8,848 nucleotides of DNA from Thermoplasmata archaeon (GCA_030043545.1 JASHXM010000110.1:1-8848), one strand, 5' to 3'. Numbered from the stretch's first letter, positions 1-7,272 are shown. A program made the numbers and translations. The notes: generated by a model from the letters alone, not told the origin.

Positions 1-1
1 C

Positions 2-286
2 GGGATCCACGTGGCACGGCGCGCCGGCCTGCCGGCGCCGCTCCTAGAGGAGGCCGAGCGCCTCCTCCGCCAGTTGGAGTCGGACGGCATGAACCTCCCG
101 GCTCCCCGTCGGGGCCGGTCGGGACCCGGGAGCGGATACACGCAGGCCGTCCTGTGGGACGGCGGCTCCGACCCGATCCGCGGGGAGCTCGCTCGGATCG
201 ACGAGGAGCATCTGCCGCCCGACGAGCTTCGGCGTCGTCTGCGCGAGCTGAAGCGACAGGCCGAGGCCGGGCCGTCCGCGAAATGA
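2..286 (+). CDS. mutS: DNA mismatch repair protein MutS, C-terminal fragment (cut by window start)
   Basis: The last 94 residues of MutS, which recognises mismatches and recruits MutL as an ATP-dependent clamp. The fragment opens with GIHVARRAGLP, the helix-turn-helix signature that follows the ABC ATPase domain of MutS and contacts the partner subunit. A short variable linker follows, then DPIRGELARIDEEHLPPDELRRRL...LKRQ (fragment residues about 57-87), which matches the family's C-terminal helical dimerisation/tetramerisation segment (pattern P-x-L-x-x-L-D-x-L-x-P-x-E-x-L-x-x-L-x-x-LK). Between them, TQAVLWD sits where many bacterial MutS proteins have the sliding-clamp motif QLSLF. The mismatch-binding, lever, clamp and Walker parts lie upstream of the window. 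The reading frame is open from base 2; an apparent GTG start at base 11 is internal. The TGA overlaps the mutL ATG (ATGA), so the two are translationally coupled. Identification is firm; MutS1 rather than another subfamily is inferred from the adjacent mutL. Confidence 0.9.
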   Translation, partial: GIHVARRAGLPAPLLEEAERLLRQLESDGMNLPAPRRGRSGPGSGYTQAVLWDGGSDPIRGELARIDEEHLPPDELRRRLRELKRQAEAGPSAK

Positions 287-2028
287 GCGGCCGGACGGGA
301 CGACGGCCGATCCAGCGGCTCCTGCCGACGACGGTCGACCGGATCGCGGCCGGCGAGGTCGTCGAACGGCCGGCGTCGGTCGTGAAAGAGCTCGTGGAGA
401 ACGCCGTCGACGCCGGGAGCCGCTCGGTCGTCGTCCGGATCACGGGCGGGGGACTCGACCGGATCGAGGTCGCGGACGACGGCGCGGGAATCCCGCCCGA
501 GGAGCTGCCCCTCGCGGTCGAACGACATGCGACGAGCAAGCTCCTCCCCGACGGTCCGCTGGACGCGATCGCGACGCTGGGGTTCCGCGGCGAGGCGCTC
601 GCGGCGATCGGCGCCGTCGCCCGTCTTCGGATCACCTCGCGTCCCCCGGACCGGGAGGCGGCCGAAGGGATCTCGGTCGTCGGGGGCACGGTCGGGCCGG
701 CGTTCCCGGCCGCTCGCGCGCCGGGGACGACCGTGGCGGTCGACGACCTGTTCTTCAACACCCCGGCCCGACGGAAATTCCTGCACAGCCCGCCCGCCGA
801 GCAGGTGGAGCTCGTCCGCACCGTGGAGCGCCTCTACCTCGCGCGCCCGTCGGTCGCGCTCACGGTGTTCGCGGACGGTCGCGAGATCGCCGACCTCCCC
901 GCCACGGAGCGGCTCGCGGACGCCGCCGCCCGCGTCCTCGGCCCCGAGTTCCTCGACGCGTCGTTCGAGGTCGACGGCCCGGTGCCCGGGGGTCGAGCGG
1001 TCGGAGCGATCGGGCTACCGTCCGTCGCCTCGGCGACGTCGACCGGGCTCTACCTCGCGGTGAACGGCCGGGCGATCGTCGCCCGCGGGCTCACCCAGGC
1101 GGTGCGGGCGGCGTTCGGGGACGCGTTGCCTCGCAGCCGGTTCCCCGTCGGCGTGCTCCACCTCGAGCTCGACGCGCGGGTCGTCGACGCCAACGTCCAC
1201 CCGGCGAAGCGCGAGGTCCGGTTCGCCCGATCGCGGGAGCTCGACGACGCTGTGCGTCGCGCGGTGCGCGAGTCGTTGCTCGGCGCCCCCGCGTTGGACG
1301 ACCCCGGACCGGCCCGTGCGGCGGCTCCGGGTGGGCGTGCCGAGACGGCGAAGGCGCTGGTGGGCGGCGAGGGGCGCGCCGTCGCCCGGTCGGAGCAGCG
1401 GACGTTGCTGCCGCCGGCCGCGCCGGTGGCGGTCACCGGACAGGGCCCGGCCCGAGTCGCCCGCCGGTTCGAGCTCCTCGGGGTCGTCGACGCGCTCTAC
1501 TGGGTGGCGGCGACCGACGACGGATTCGCGTTGGTCGACCAGCACGCCGCCAGCGAGCGGCTGTTGTTCGAGACCCTCCGCCGCGACGGGAGCTTGGCGC
1601 GGCAGCAACTGGTGGAACCGGTCACGGTCCGTCTCTCCGCCGCGGAACGCGCGTCCCTCGCGACGTACGCCGACGCCGTCGAGCGCGCCGGGTTCGCCGT
1701 GGACCGGTTCGGGCCGGAGTCGGTCCGCGTTCGTTCGGTCCCGAGCTACCGGGGTCGCTCGGCGTCCGCGACCGCCCTGCCGGAGCTGCTCCGGGAGCTC
1801 GCCGAAGGGCGGCGGCCCACCGTGCCGGACGGCCTCGAAGAGCGTCGGGCGGCGTCGATCGCCTGCCACGCGGCGATCCGCGCCGGGGATCCCGTCGCGC
1901 CCGAGGAGCTCGCGCGGTTGATCGAGGCGCTGCCCGATACGGTCCGCTCCTGCCCCCACGGGCGCCCGATCTACGTGCGGCTCTCCCGGTCCCGGCTCGA
2001 CGGCTGGTTCCTTCGTCGGGGCGGATGA
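283..2028 (+). CDS. mutL: DNA mismatch repair protein MutL, endonuclease type
   Basis: MutL, 581 aa, couples mismatch recognition by MutS to strand incision. The N-terminal GHKL ATPase has RIAAGEVVERPASVVKELVEN (catalytic Glu36, Asn40), DDGAGI (65-70), RHATSK (81-86), GFRGEAL (100-106) and FFNTPARRKFL (157-167). The transducer domain has VNGRAI (260-265) and DANVHPAKREVRF (302-314). An Ala/Gly/Pro-rich linker (about 335-395) leads to the C-terminal domain from FELLGVVDALYW (396). This carries DQHAASERLLFE (419-430), an exact DQHA-X2-E-X4-E endonuclease motif, with ACHAAIRAGD (from 527) and CPHGRP (557-562) completing the metal site. It should therefore nick DNA, like Bacillus MutL and PMS2 and unlike E. 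coli MutL. QQLVEP (441-446) resembles the clamp-binding motif of bacterial endonuclease MutLs. I chose the ATG at 283, which overlaps the mutS stop; a longer ORF opens at 154 but would add 43 low-complexity residues inside mutS. Bacterial-type mutSL in archaea is generally attributed to lateral transfer. Confidence 0.96.
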   Translation: MSGRTGRRPIQRLLPTTVDRIAAGEVVERPASVVKELVENAVDAGSRSVVVRITGGGLDRIEVADDGAGIPPEELPLAVERHATSKLLPDGPLDAIATLGFRGEALAAIGAVARLRITSRPPDREAAEGISVVGGTVGPAFPAARAPGTTVAVDDLFFNTPARRKFLHSPPAEQVELVRTVERLYLARPSVALTVFADGREIADLPATERLADAAARVLGPEFLDASFEVDGPVPGGRAVGAIGLPSVASATSTGLYLAVNGRAIVARGLTQAVRAAFGDALPRSRFPVGVLHLELDARVVDANVHPAKREVRFARSRELDDAVRRAVRESLLGAPALDDPGPARAAAPGGRAETAKALVGGEGRAVARSEQRTLLPPAAPVAVTGQGPARVARRFELLGVVDALYWVAATDDGFALVDQHAASERLLFETLRRDGSLARQQLVEPVTVRLSAAERASLATYADAVERAGFAVDRFGPESVRVRSVPSYRGRSASATALPELLRELAEGRRPTVPDGLEERRAASIACHAAIRAGDPVAPEELARLIEALPDTVRSCPHGRPIYVRLSRSRLDGWFLRRGG

Positions 2029-2579
2029 CCGACCCGATCCGCGCGGCCCGGCCCGCGTCGGAATCCGAGCTCGTCGCCCACGCCGCCGCGGGGTTCCGAG
2101 CCCAGGGGTACCGGACGTACATCGACCCCGACGGGACCGACTACTTCGACCTGGTCGTACGACGGGACGGGGAGGTCGGGCTGGTCGAGGCGAAGCTCAC
2201 CGGCACGCGCGCGGTCCTCCTCCAGGCGGTGCGCCGTCGGGCGTGGGGCGACTGGGTCGCGATCGTCCTTCCGTCCCGGCGCGCGGCCGAGCGCGCCGTC
2301 GACCGGACGGCCGATCGACGCGCGGCGCCGGTCGGAGTGTTCGCCTGGCAGGACGGCCAGCTCACGACGATCCGGCCTCCCGGCCGGTTCCCCGCGGCGG
2401 TCGACGACCCGTTCGCGTCGGTGCGCGCCCAGCTCGCCGCCGCGTTGGACCGCCTGGACGCGGGGGAGCTCCCGGCGAACGTGCCCTGGGACGGCGTCGG
2501 CGTCGCCCTGCGCCGGGCCTCGGGCGGTCGCCGGTTCCGGGAGTGGCGGCTCGACGAGCCCCCGGCCGGCCCGATCTAG
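2025..2579 (+). CDS. Predicted PD-(D/E)XK-fold nuclease, third gene of the mutS-mutL operon
   Basis: A 184-aa protein with no name I can give with confidence. Residues 11-82 look like the core of the PD-(D/E)XK phosphodiesterase fold: a helix with Glu13/Glu15 and a GY turn (28-29), then TDYFDLVV with Asp42, a strand LVEAK with Glu55 and Lys57 (the ExK half), a helix containing Gln67 (LLQAVRRR) and a strand WVAIVLP. The D...ExK...Q order is that of Hjc-like and restriction-like enzymes. The part after the core (VGVFAWQDGQLTTIRPP) resembles the layout of small predicted PD-(D/E)XK families such as DUF2161, as far as I recall. Residues 120-184 have no motif I recognise. The ATG overlaps the mutL TGA (ATGA), so it is coupled to mismatch repair and may help in incision or excision; that role is inference. 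Its TAG shares a CTAG palindrome with the convergent gene. Fold confidence is moderate; function is unknown. Confidence 0.75.
   Translation: MTDPIRAARPASESELVAHAAAGFRAQGYRTYIDPDGTDYFDLVVRRDGEVGLVEAKLTGTRAVLLQAVRRRAWGDWVAIVLPSRRAAERAVDRTADRRAAPVGVFAWQDGQLTTIRPPGRFPAAVDDPFASVRAQLAAALDRLDAGELPANVPWDGVGVALRRASGGRRFREWRLDEPPAGPI
2576..2579. other. CTAG palindrome giving the stop codons of two convergent genes
   Basis: Read on the plus strand, bases 2577-2579 are the TAG stop of the nuclease-like gene. Read on the minus strand, bases 2578-2576 are the TAG stop of the glycosyltransferase gene. The convergent genes therefore end on the same four bases with no intergenic DNA, and any 3' untranslated region of one transcript runs antisense into the coding sequence of the other. 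Neither strand shows an oligo-T tract right after its stop. Confidence 0.9.
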
Positions 2580-3712
2580 GAGCCCGGGGCGGCGAGCAGC
2601 GCGGCGGCGACGTTCCCCGGCAGGTACCGGGCCGCGTACGGCGGGCCCTGGGCGGCGAGCGCCCGTCGTTGCGCCAGATCGGCGACGAGCTCGGCGACCG
2701 CGGAGGAGAGGTCGCCCGGGTCGTCCCCGACGACGTACCGGACCGCGTCGTTCGGCTCGACCGGGAGGTGCGCGGTCGCGAGCGCGACCGGGGCGACCCC
2801 GAGCTGGAGGGCGAGCACGAGGCCCGGGTCGAACCCCGGGGTGCGACGGGCGAACACCGCGACGTCGGCGGCGGCCAACGCCGTCACGAGCGTGCGACGG
2901 TCGCGTCCGGGGGCGGGGTGCACGCCGGGCTCGGTGGGCGCCTCGGCCCCGGCGACGACCAGCCGGACCCCGGGGAACAGCGGCCGGATCCGTCGGAACG
3001 CCTCCCGGGCCCGATCGATCCCGGACGCCTCCGTGTTCTCCGAGGCGGCGACGGCCGCGACGACCGGCACATCCGTCGGGAGCGCGAGCGCGGTCCGAGC
3101 CTCCTCCCGAGTCGGCGGCGCCGGCTCCGGGGCGACGGGCGGGACGGTGGTGCCGATCCGCTCCGGGGCGATGGAGTACTCCTCCGAGAGCGCCGCGGCG
3201 AGGGCGGGGGCGTCGCAGAGGATCCGATCGGCCTCCTCGAGCGCCGCCCGCTCGAGCCTCCGCACCGACCGACGGTCCCGCCAGGTGTCGACGCGGTCGA
3301 GGAGGTTCGCCGAGCGACGGCCGTTCCGTTCGAGGTCGAAGTCGGCGAGCTGGACCGACCGGACGATCGCGTCGATCCGCGCGCCCGACGCCCGGTGGGG
3401 GACCGCGAGGGGGCCCAGCCCGGCGGGGTCGCGGAGCACCAGCGTGCCGCCGGGCCGGATCCGTCGCCCGGCCGACCGCGCGAACTCCGCCGGCTCGATC
3501 GCCGCGCCCGGCCGGCGGGTGACGACGTCCAGCGGGAGGGCGTCGATCCGCGCGGGGGCGGTCGGCGGGTCGGGTCCGGAGGGGAACAGCACGCGGACGG
3601 CCGCCCCCCGGTCGCGCAGTCCCTCGGCGAGGGACCACGCGGGGGCGGCCGGGTCGTACGGGTCGGTCGGGTACGGACCGGCCGCGAGGAGGTCGACCGC
3701 CCGGTCCGCCAT
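2576..3712 (-). CDS. Divergent GT-B fold glycosyltransferase (GT4-like)
   Basis: A 378-aa protein with the two-domain plan of GT-B glycosyltransferases. The N-terminal half starts with a Rossmann strand (VDLLAAGPYPTDPYDPAAPAW, SLAEGLRDRGAAVRVL). The link to the second half, ALEEADRILCDAPALAAALSEEYSIAPERIGTTVPP (157-192), mirrors the GT4 pattern in which an 'ADR-I-V-S' strand precedes a helix and a Val-Pro/Asn turn. The C-terminal half has VRLVVAGAE (249-257), ALAAADVAVFARR (278-290) and GFDPGLVLALQLGVAPVALAT (293-313), aligning with the nucleotide-sugar-binding region. Here the two glutamates of the usual E-X7-E motif are not evident, so the donor site is altered or the enzyme is inactive or belongs to a different family. 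There is no signal peptide or membrane segment. The ATG at 3712 is chosen because the first Rossmann strand starts five residues later; the ORF continues upstream only as antisense of the neighbour. It lies 50 bp behind the phosphohydrolase gene, probably in the same transcript. Substrate unknown. Confidence 0.75.
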   Translation of the reverse strand: MADRAVDLLAAGPYPTDPYDPAAPAWSLAEGLRDRGAAVRVLFPSGPDPPTAPARIDALPLDVVTRRPGAAIEPAEFARSAGRRIRPGGTLVLRDPAGLGPLAVPHRASGARIDAIVRSVQLADFDLERNGRRSANLLDRVDTWRDRRSVRRLERAALEEADRILCDAPALAAALSEEYSIAPERIGTTVPPVAPEPAPPTREEARTALALPTDVPVVAAVAASENTEASGIDRAREAFRRIRPLFPGVRLVVAGAEAPTEPGVHPAPGRDRRTLVTALAAADVAVFARRTPGFDPGLVLALQLGVAPVALATAHLPVEPNDAVRYVVGDDPGDLSSAVAELVADLAQRRALAAQGPPYAARYLPGNVAAALLAAPGS

Positions 3713-3762
3713 CGGCCGCCGAGGAGCCGGTGAGACCCGAAAAGGGTTCGCTCGGAGCGGGC

Positions 3763-5265
3763 CTACGCGGCGAGGCCGACGTCCCGGGCGAACGACCGAC
3801 CGACCATCCGCGAGGACGGGGCGACCCCCATCCCCTCGAGGATCGTCGGGGCGAGGTCGAGGAGCGTCGGCGAGGCGGGCACCGCGCCGGCGGGGATGCC
3901 GTCCCCGGCGCCGAGCAGGATCCCGTCCATCCGGTGGGTGCCGGAGCCGTAGAAGAAGCCGGGCCGCTCGCGGATCAGCGGGTTCGGGTAGCCGAAGTCC
4001 ATCCGCGGCTCCGTGCGCATCTCGTCGACCCGGATGAGGAGCGCGGGGGCGTGGCCCAGGTTCCGCCCCTGGTACAGCTCGGGCGGGGTGAACACCTCGA
4101 TGTGCGCCTCGGGGAACCGCTCCAAGCGGGCCCGGATGTCGCGGACGACCTCCTCCCGACGCTCGGGGGTGAGGTCCGGATTGAACGGGTTCAGGTAGAT
4201 CCCCTCGGGGACCGGATAGGAGAAGGCGACGGTCTTGCGCCAGTCGATCCGGGGCGCGACCCGTTCGAACGACGAGTCGCTCGAGACGAGCTCCGCGAGC
4301 TGGGCGTGGCGGGAGTCGCGCAGGTAGTCGGCGAGCCACCGCGTCGCCCGCCGGCCGAACGGCAGGCGCTGGGCCCGGAGCAGCATCCGCGCGAGGAGGC
4401 GACGTCGCGCGAGCTCGGACTCGTTGCGGAAGACGAGCAGCCGCTCCTCGGCGAGCCAGCGGTTCGTGAGAAAGTCCGACTCGATCGGCCCGTGGCCGTG
4501 ATCGGAGATGACGAGCGTGACGGCGCGGTCGCCGCCGGCCCGGAACGCCTCGTCGACGGAGGCGCACGAGCGGTCGATCGTCCGCCAGAACTCGAGGAGG
4601 TCGGCCGGGATCTCGTTGACGGGACGGCTCAGCTCGCCCCACAGCTGGTGCTCGACCCGGTCCGTCTCGCGGAAGAGGGCGAACAGGAAGTCGGGCCGGT
4701 GACGGCGGGCGAGAGCGACCGCGACCTGCGCCCGCTGCGCGACGTCGCGGGTCGCGTGCGCCACCCACTCGCCGCGCTCGGCCTGCCGGAACAACGGCAG
4801 CTCGCACGGGTACTCGGAGCCGATCGCCGAGCGGACCTCCGAGCGGATCCCCGACGGATAGGTCGCCCGCCCGTCGGCGAACATCCCGGGGACGATGAAC
4901 CCGTGGACCGGGTACCCTTCCGCCATCGGGAAGTTGAGGACCCCGACCTTGACCCCGACGCGCGACAAGCGGTCCCAGAACGCCTCGACGGGCCGGAACG
5001 ACCGGACGGTCCGGGAGCGCCCCGGCGCCTCGCCCGGCTCGGTGAAGCCGAAGATCCCGAGCTCCCCCGGGTCCTGCCCCGTCGCGAAGGAGAACCAGGC
5101 GGGGATCGTCTTCGCCGGATAGACCGAGCGGAGCGGCGCCCGGAACCCCCGGCGCGCAAGCGAGCTCAGGAACGGGAGCTCGCCGGCCCGCATCAGCGGG
5201 TCCAGGAGGTCGAACGTCCCGCCGTCCAGCCCCAGGATGAGGAACCGACGCGCGGAACCGACCAT
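3763..5265 (-). CDS. Alkaline-phosphatase-superfamily phosphohydrolase/phosphodiesterase (COG3379-like)
   Basis: A 500-aa metal-dependent phosphohydrolase of the type I phosphodiesterase/nucleotide pyrophosphatase group. The two-metal site appears complete: Asp14 in ILGLDGGTFD, the likely nucleophile Thr53 in AKTIPAWFSFATG, Asp202 and His206 in FRETDRVEHQLWG, Asp255 and His256 in ISDHGHG, and His444 in GSGTHRMDG. After the last metal ligand, PTLLDLAPTILEGMG is the usual C-terminal element of the family. The N-terminus has no signal peptide and no membrane segment, so it should act in the cytosol. The family handles phosphodiesters and phosphomonoesters, and the real substrate cannot be read from sequence. 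The glycosyltransferase gene 50 bp downstream suggests a role in glycan, glycolipid or nucleotide-sugar metabolism, by context only. The start ATG at 5265 is supported by the TATA box about 45 bases upstream; the ribosome site is weak (AGGT about 11 bases before the ATG). Confidence 0.88.
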   Translation of the reverse strand: MVGSARRFLILGLDGGTFDLLDPLMRAGELPFLSSLARRGFRAPLRSVYPAKTIPAWFSFATGQDPGELGIFGFTEPGEAPGRSRTVRSFRPVEAFWDRLSRVGVKVGVLNFPMAEGYPVHGFIVPGMFADGRATYPSGIRSEVRSAIGSEYPCELPLFRQAERGEWVAHATRDVAQRAQVAVALARRHRPDFLFALFRETDRVEHQLWGELSRPVNEIPADLLEFWRTIDRSCASVDEAFRAGGDRAVTLVISDHGHGPIESDFLTNRWLAEERLLVFRNESELARRRLLARMLLRAQRLPFGRRATRWLADYLRDSRHAQLAELVSSDSSFERVAPRIDWRKTVAFSYPVPEGIYLNPFNPDLTPERREEVVRDIRARLERFPEAHIEVFTPPELYQGRNLGHAPALLIRVDEMRTEPRMDFGYPNPLIRERPGFFYGSGTHRMDGILLGAGDGIPAGAVPASPTLLDLAPTILEGMGVAPSSRMVGRSFARDVGLAA

Positions 5266-5309
5266 CGAAACTGCCGACCTATCCCGACCGGTTCGACTCG
5301 GTGTCGGCG

Positions 5310-5315
5310 TATAAA
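5310..5315 (-). promoter_or_regulatory. TATA box of the phosphohydrolase-glycosyltransferase transcript
   Basis: The minus strand reads CCCTTTATACGCC here, an AT island in very GC-rich DNA. Its centre lies about 47 bases upstream of the ATG at 5265. With the usual archaeal spacing of about 26 bases, transcription would start near 5286, leaving a leader of about 20 nt. It begins only about 21 bases beyond the fttA stop codon. No clear purine-rich BRE stands before it, so support is moderate. Confidence 0.55.
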
Positions 5316-5336
5316 GGGTTTAGTCTCGCGTCGAGG

Positions 5337-7241
5337 TCACAACAGGCGTACCGTCTCCAAGTTGTACGGCGCGCGCGACTCGACGTTGAACCGCTTGTAG
5401 AGGCTCGAGCAGAGGTCGACCGTCTTCGACTCCTCCCCGTGGTTGAGCAGGATCCGCTGCGGGCGGGGGTCGAGCGACGCGACGTAGTTCATCAGCTGGG
5501 CGCGGTCCGAGTGTCCGGAGAATCCCTCGATCGTCGCGATCTCGAGCCGGACCGGGACCGCCGACTGCCGCGGGCCGTCCAGGAACGACGCCTCCGAGAC
5601 GCCGCGCTGGAGCCGTCGACCGAACGTCCCGTCCGCCTGGTAGCCGACGAACAGGAGGCCGTTCTTCTCGTCGGGCGCCCACGCCCGGAAGTACTCCATC
5701 ACAGGTCCCCCGCTCATCATCCCCGACGTCGCGAGCACGATGCACGGGTCGCGGGAGTCGAGGATCGACGACCGCATCTGGCCGGAGTCGACCCGGCGGA
5801 AGACGTCGGCTAGGAACGGATTGTCCCCCTGCTGGAAGATCTGGGTCCTCAGCTGGCTGTTCAGGAACTCGGGGTAGGCGGTGTGGATCGCCGTCGCCTC
5901 GAAGATCATCCCGTCCAGGTAGACCGGGACCTTCGGGATCTTCCCGTCCCGCATCTTCTCCTCGAGGGCGAGCATCACCTCCTGCGACCGCCCGACGGCG
6001 AACACCGGGACGATCAGCTTCCCGCCGCGCGAGACGATCTGGTTCGCGAGGTGGGTGAACTCCTCCGTCGCCTGCTGGCGGCTCGGCTGGATGTCCCGGT
6101 AGCCGCCGTACGTCGACTCGAGGACGAGCGTTTCGAGCCGGGGGAACCGGTTCGTCGCGGGGTTGAACAGCCAGCTCCGCTCGAACTTGATGTCGCCGGA
6201 GTAGGCGAGGTTGTGGTCCCCTTCGCCGAGGTGGAAGTGGCAGATCGACGAGCCCAGGATGTGGCCCGCGTTGTGGAGCGTGAGCCGGATGTCGGGGGCG
6301 ATGTCGGTCGTCTCCCCCCACCGGAGGGGGACCGTCCGCGTCACCAGCTCCCGGACGTGCGACGAGTCGTAGAGGCCGCGTCGGGCCTCCTGGTTGACGA
6401 CCTTGATCGCGTCGAGCAGCATCAGCGTCATCAGGTCGCGCGTCGGGGCGGTGCAGTAGATCGGCCCCTTGTACCCGTACTTGAGCAGCACCGGGACGAG
6501 GCCGCAGTGGTCCAGGTGCGCGTGGGTGACGACGACCGCGTCGAGCGAGTCGAGCGGGAGCAGCTCGGGGGCGTTGAAGAACGGCGTGCGGTCCGAGCCG
6601 GGGTCGATACCGCAGTCGATCAGCACCTTCGAGTTCTGGGTGGTGAGCAGGTGCGCGCTCCGGCCGACCTCGCGGTAGCCGCCCAGCGAGGTGTTGCGGA
6701 CCCACAGCTTCTCGGGGAGCGGGTCGCGGGCGATCCGGACGCCGACCTTCTTCAAGAACGAGCGGCGGTCGTCGAACGAGTTCCGCAGGTGGATCCGGAC
6801 CTCCTCGACGGTCTTCGACGGGATCGGCGGCGTCCGGACGACGGTCGGGACCCAGCCGATCTTCCGTTTCAAGTCGTTCAGCACGGACCCGCCGCGGCCG
6901 ATCGCGGCGCCGGGGTTCGCCGCCTCGATCGTCACCTCGCCCGTCTCGGGCTCGAAGAACAGCTGGTTGATCTCCGCCTCGGGCGGGATCACCTCCCGGA
7001 TCACCTTCTCGGCCTCCTTCGGCTCGGCGAGGACCGACGGGTCGGAGCGGACGACGACGCGGCGGCGCAGCCGCTGGGCGATCTGGCGGAGGTACTCGCC
7101 GCCGCCCAGGAACTGGTCCAGCTGCTTCGTGTAGAGGACGATCTGCGGGCCTTCCAGCTCGATGTCGGTGACCTCGATGGCCTCCGGCAGGACCTCCTTC
7201 AGGGCCCCCCGTGTTTGCTCTAGGAGCGAGTCGAAACTCAT
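5337..7241 (-). CDS. fttA: Transcription termination factor FttA / aCPSF1 (KH-metallo-beta-lactamase-beta-CASP ribonuclease)
   Basis: A 634-aa archaeal homologue of CPSF73, the family shown to cut nascent RNA after U-rich sites and terminate transcription by archaeal RNA polymerase. The first ~145 residues form the N-terminal KH region; [19 protein letters not shown] (112-130) contains a KH-type GxxG loop (GRGG). The metallo-beta-lactamase core has THAHLDHCG (HxHxDH: His240, His242, Asp244, His245), HNAGHILGS with His327, and YSGDIKF with Asp350. The beta-CASP domain has LESTYGG (Glu375), [11 protein letters not shown] (411-421), FSGHSD (His577) and LLNHGEE (His601). Every zinc ligand and CASP motif I can check is present, so it should be catalytically active in the cytosol. 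Length and domain order are typical. The start at 7241 gives a normal N-terminus; no Shine-Dalgarno or TATA box precedes it, so it probably shares the psmB transcript across the 54-bp gap. TGA stop at 5339-5337. Confidence 0.96.
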   Translation of the reverse strand: MSFDSLLEQTRGALKEVLPEAIEVTDIELEGPQIVLYTKQLDQFLGGGEYLRQIAQRLRRRVVVRSDPSVLAEPKEAEKVIREVIPPEAEINQLFFEPETGEVTIEAANPGAAIGRGGSVLNDLKRKIGWVPTVVRTPPIPSKTVEEVRIHLRNSFDDRRSFLKKVGVRIARDPLPEKLWVRNTSLGGYREVGRSAHLLTTQNSKVLIDCGIDPGSDRTPFFNAPELLPLDSLDAVVVTHAHLDHCGLVPVLLKYGYKGPIYCTAPTRDLMTLMLLDAIKVVNQEARRGLYDSSHVRELVTRTVPLRWGETTDIAPDIRLTLHNAGHILGSSICHFHLGEGDHNLAYSGDIKFERSWLFNPATNRFPRLETLVLESTYGGYRDIQPSRQQATEEFTHLANQIVSRGGKLIVPVFAVGRSQEVMLALEEKMRDGKIPKVPVYLDGMIFEATAIHTAYPEFLNSQLRTQIFQQGDNPFLADVFRRVDSGQMRSSILDSRDPCIVLATSGMMSGGPVMEYFRAWAPDEKNGLLFVGYQADGTFGRRLQRGVSEASFLDGPRQSAVPVRLEIATIEGFSGHSDRAQLMNYVASLDPRPQRILLNHGEESKTVDLCSSLYKRFNVESRAPYNLETVRLL

Positions 7242-7272
7242 CCACGTACGAAGGGGTTGGGCGGAACGGGTC

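Noticed and set aside
154..282. Earlier start for MutL at 154
   Set aside because: It would add 43 Arg/Ala-rich residues inside mutS; the conserved MutL N-terminus begins just after the ATG at 283, which overlaps the mutS stop in the usual operon manner.
2243..3733. A 496-codon plus-strand frame spanning the nuclease gene and the antisense of the glycosyltransferase
   Set aside because: It overlaps two better-supported genes, has biased composition and no recognisable motif, so it is a shadow frame.
3733..3745. Small hairpin ACCC-GAAAA-GGGT between the phosphohydrolase and glycosyltransferase genes, considered as a terminator or promoter element
   Set aside because: The stem is only four base pairs and the T-run on the minus strand is four bases long; neither a terminator nor a TATA box is convincing.
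3713..4807. N-terminal extension of the glycosyltransferase frame up to 4807
   Set aside because: The extra ~365 residues are antisense to the phosphohydrolase and of biased composition; the glycosyltransferase fold begins at the ATG at 3712.
3730..5400. A 556-codon open frame on the plus strand opposite the phosphohydrolase gene
   Set aside because: Its translation is low-complexity (Arg, Gly, Pro, Glu, Asp rich) with no domain, while the minus strand encodes a protein with every catalytic motif of its family. Long antisense frames are expected at this GC content.
5883..7223. A 446-codon plus-strand frame antisense to fttA
   Set aside because: It is rich in Asp, Arg, Val and Leu in a pattern typical of the reverse of a GC-biased gene, and has no motif or ribosome site.
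5320..7245. A 641-codon minus-strand frame lying over fttA in another frame
   Set aside because: Its translation is Arg/Pro/Gly-rich and motif-free, while the neighbouring frame gives a complete FttA.
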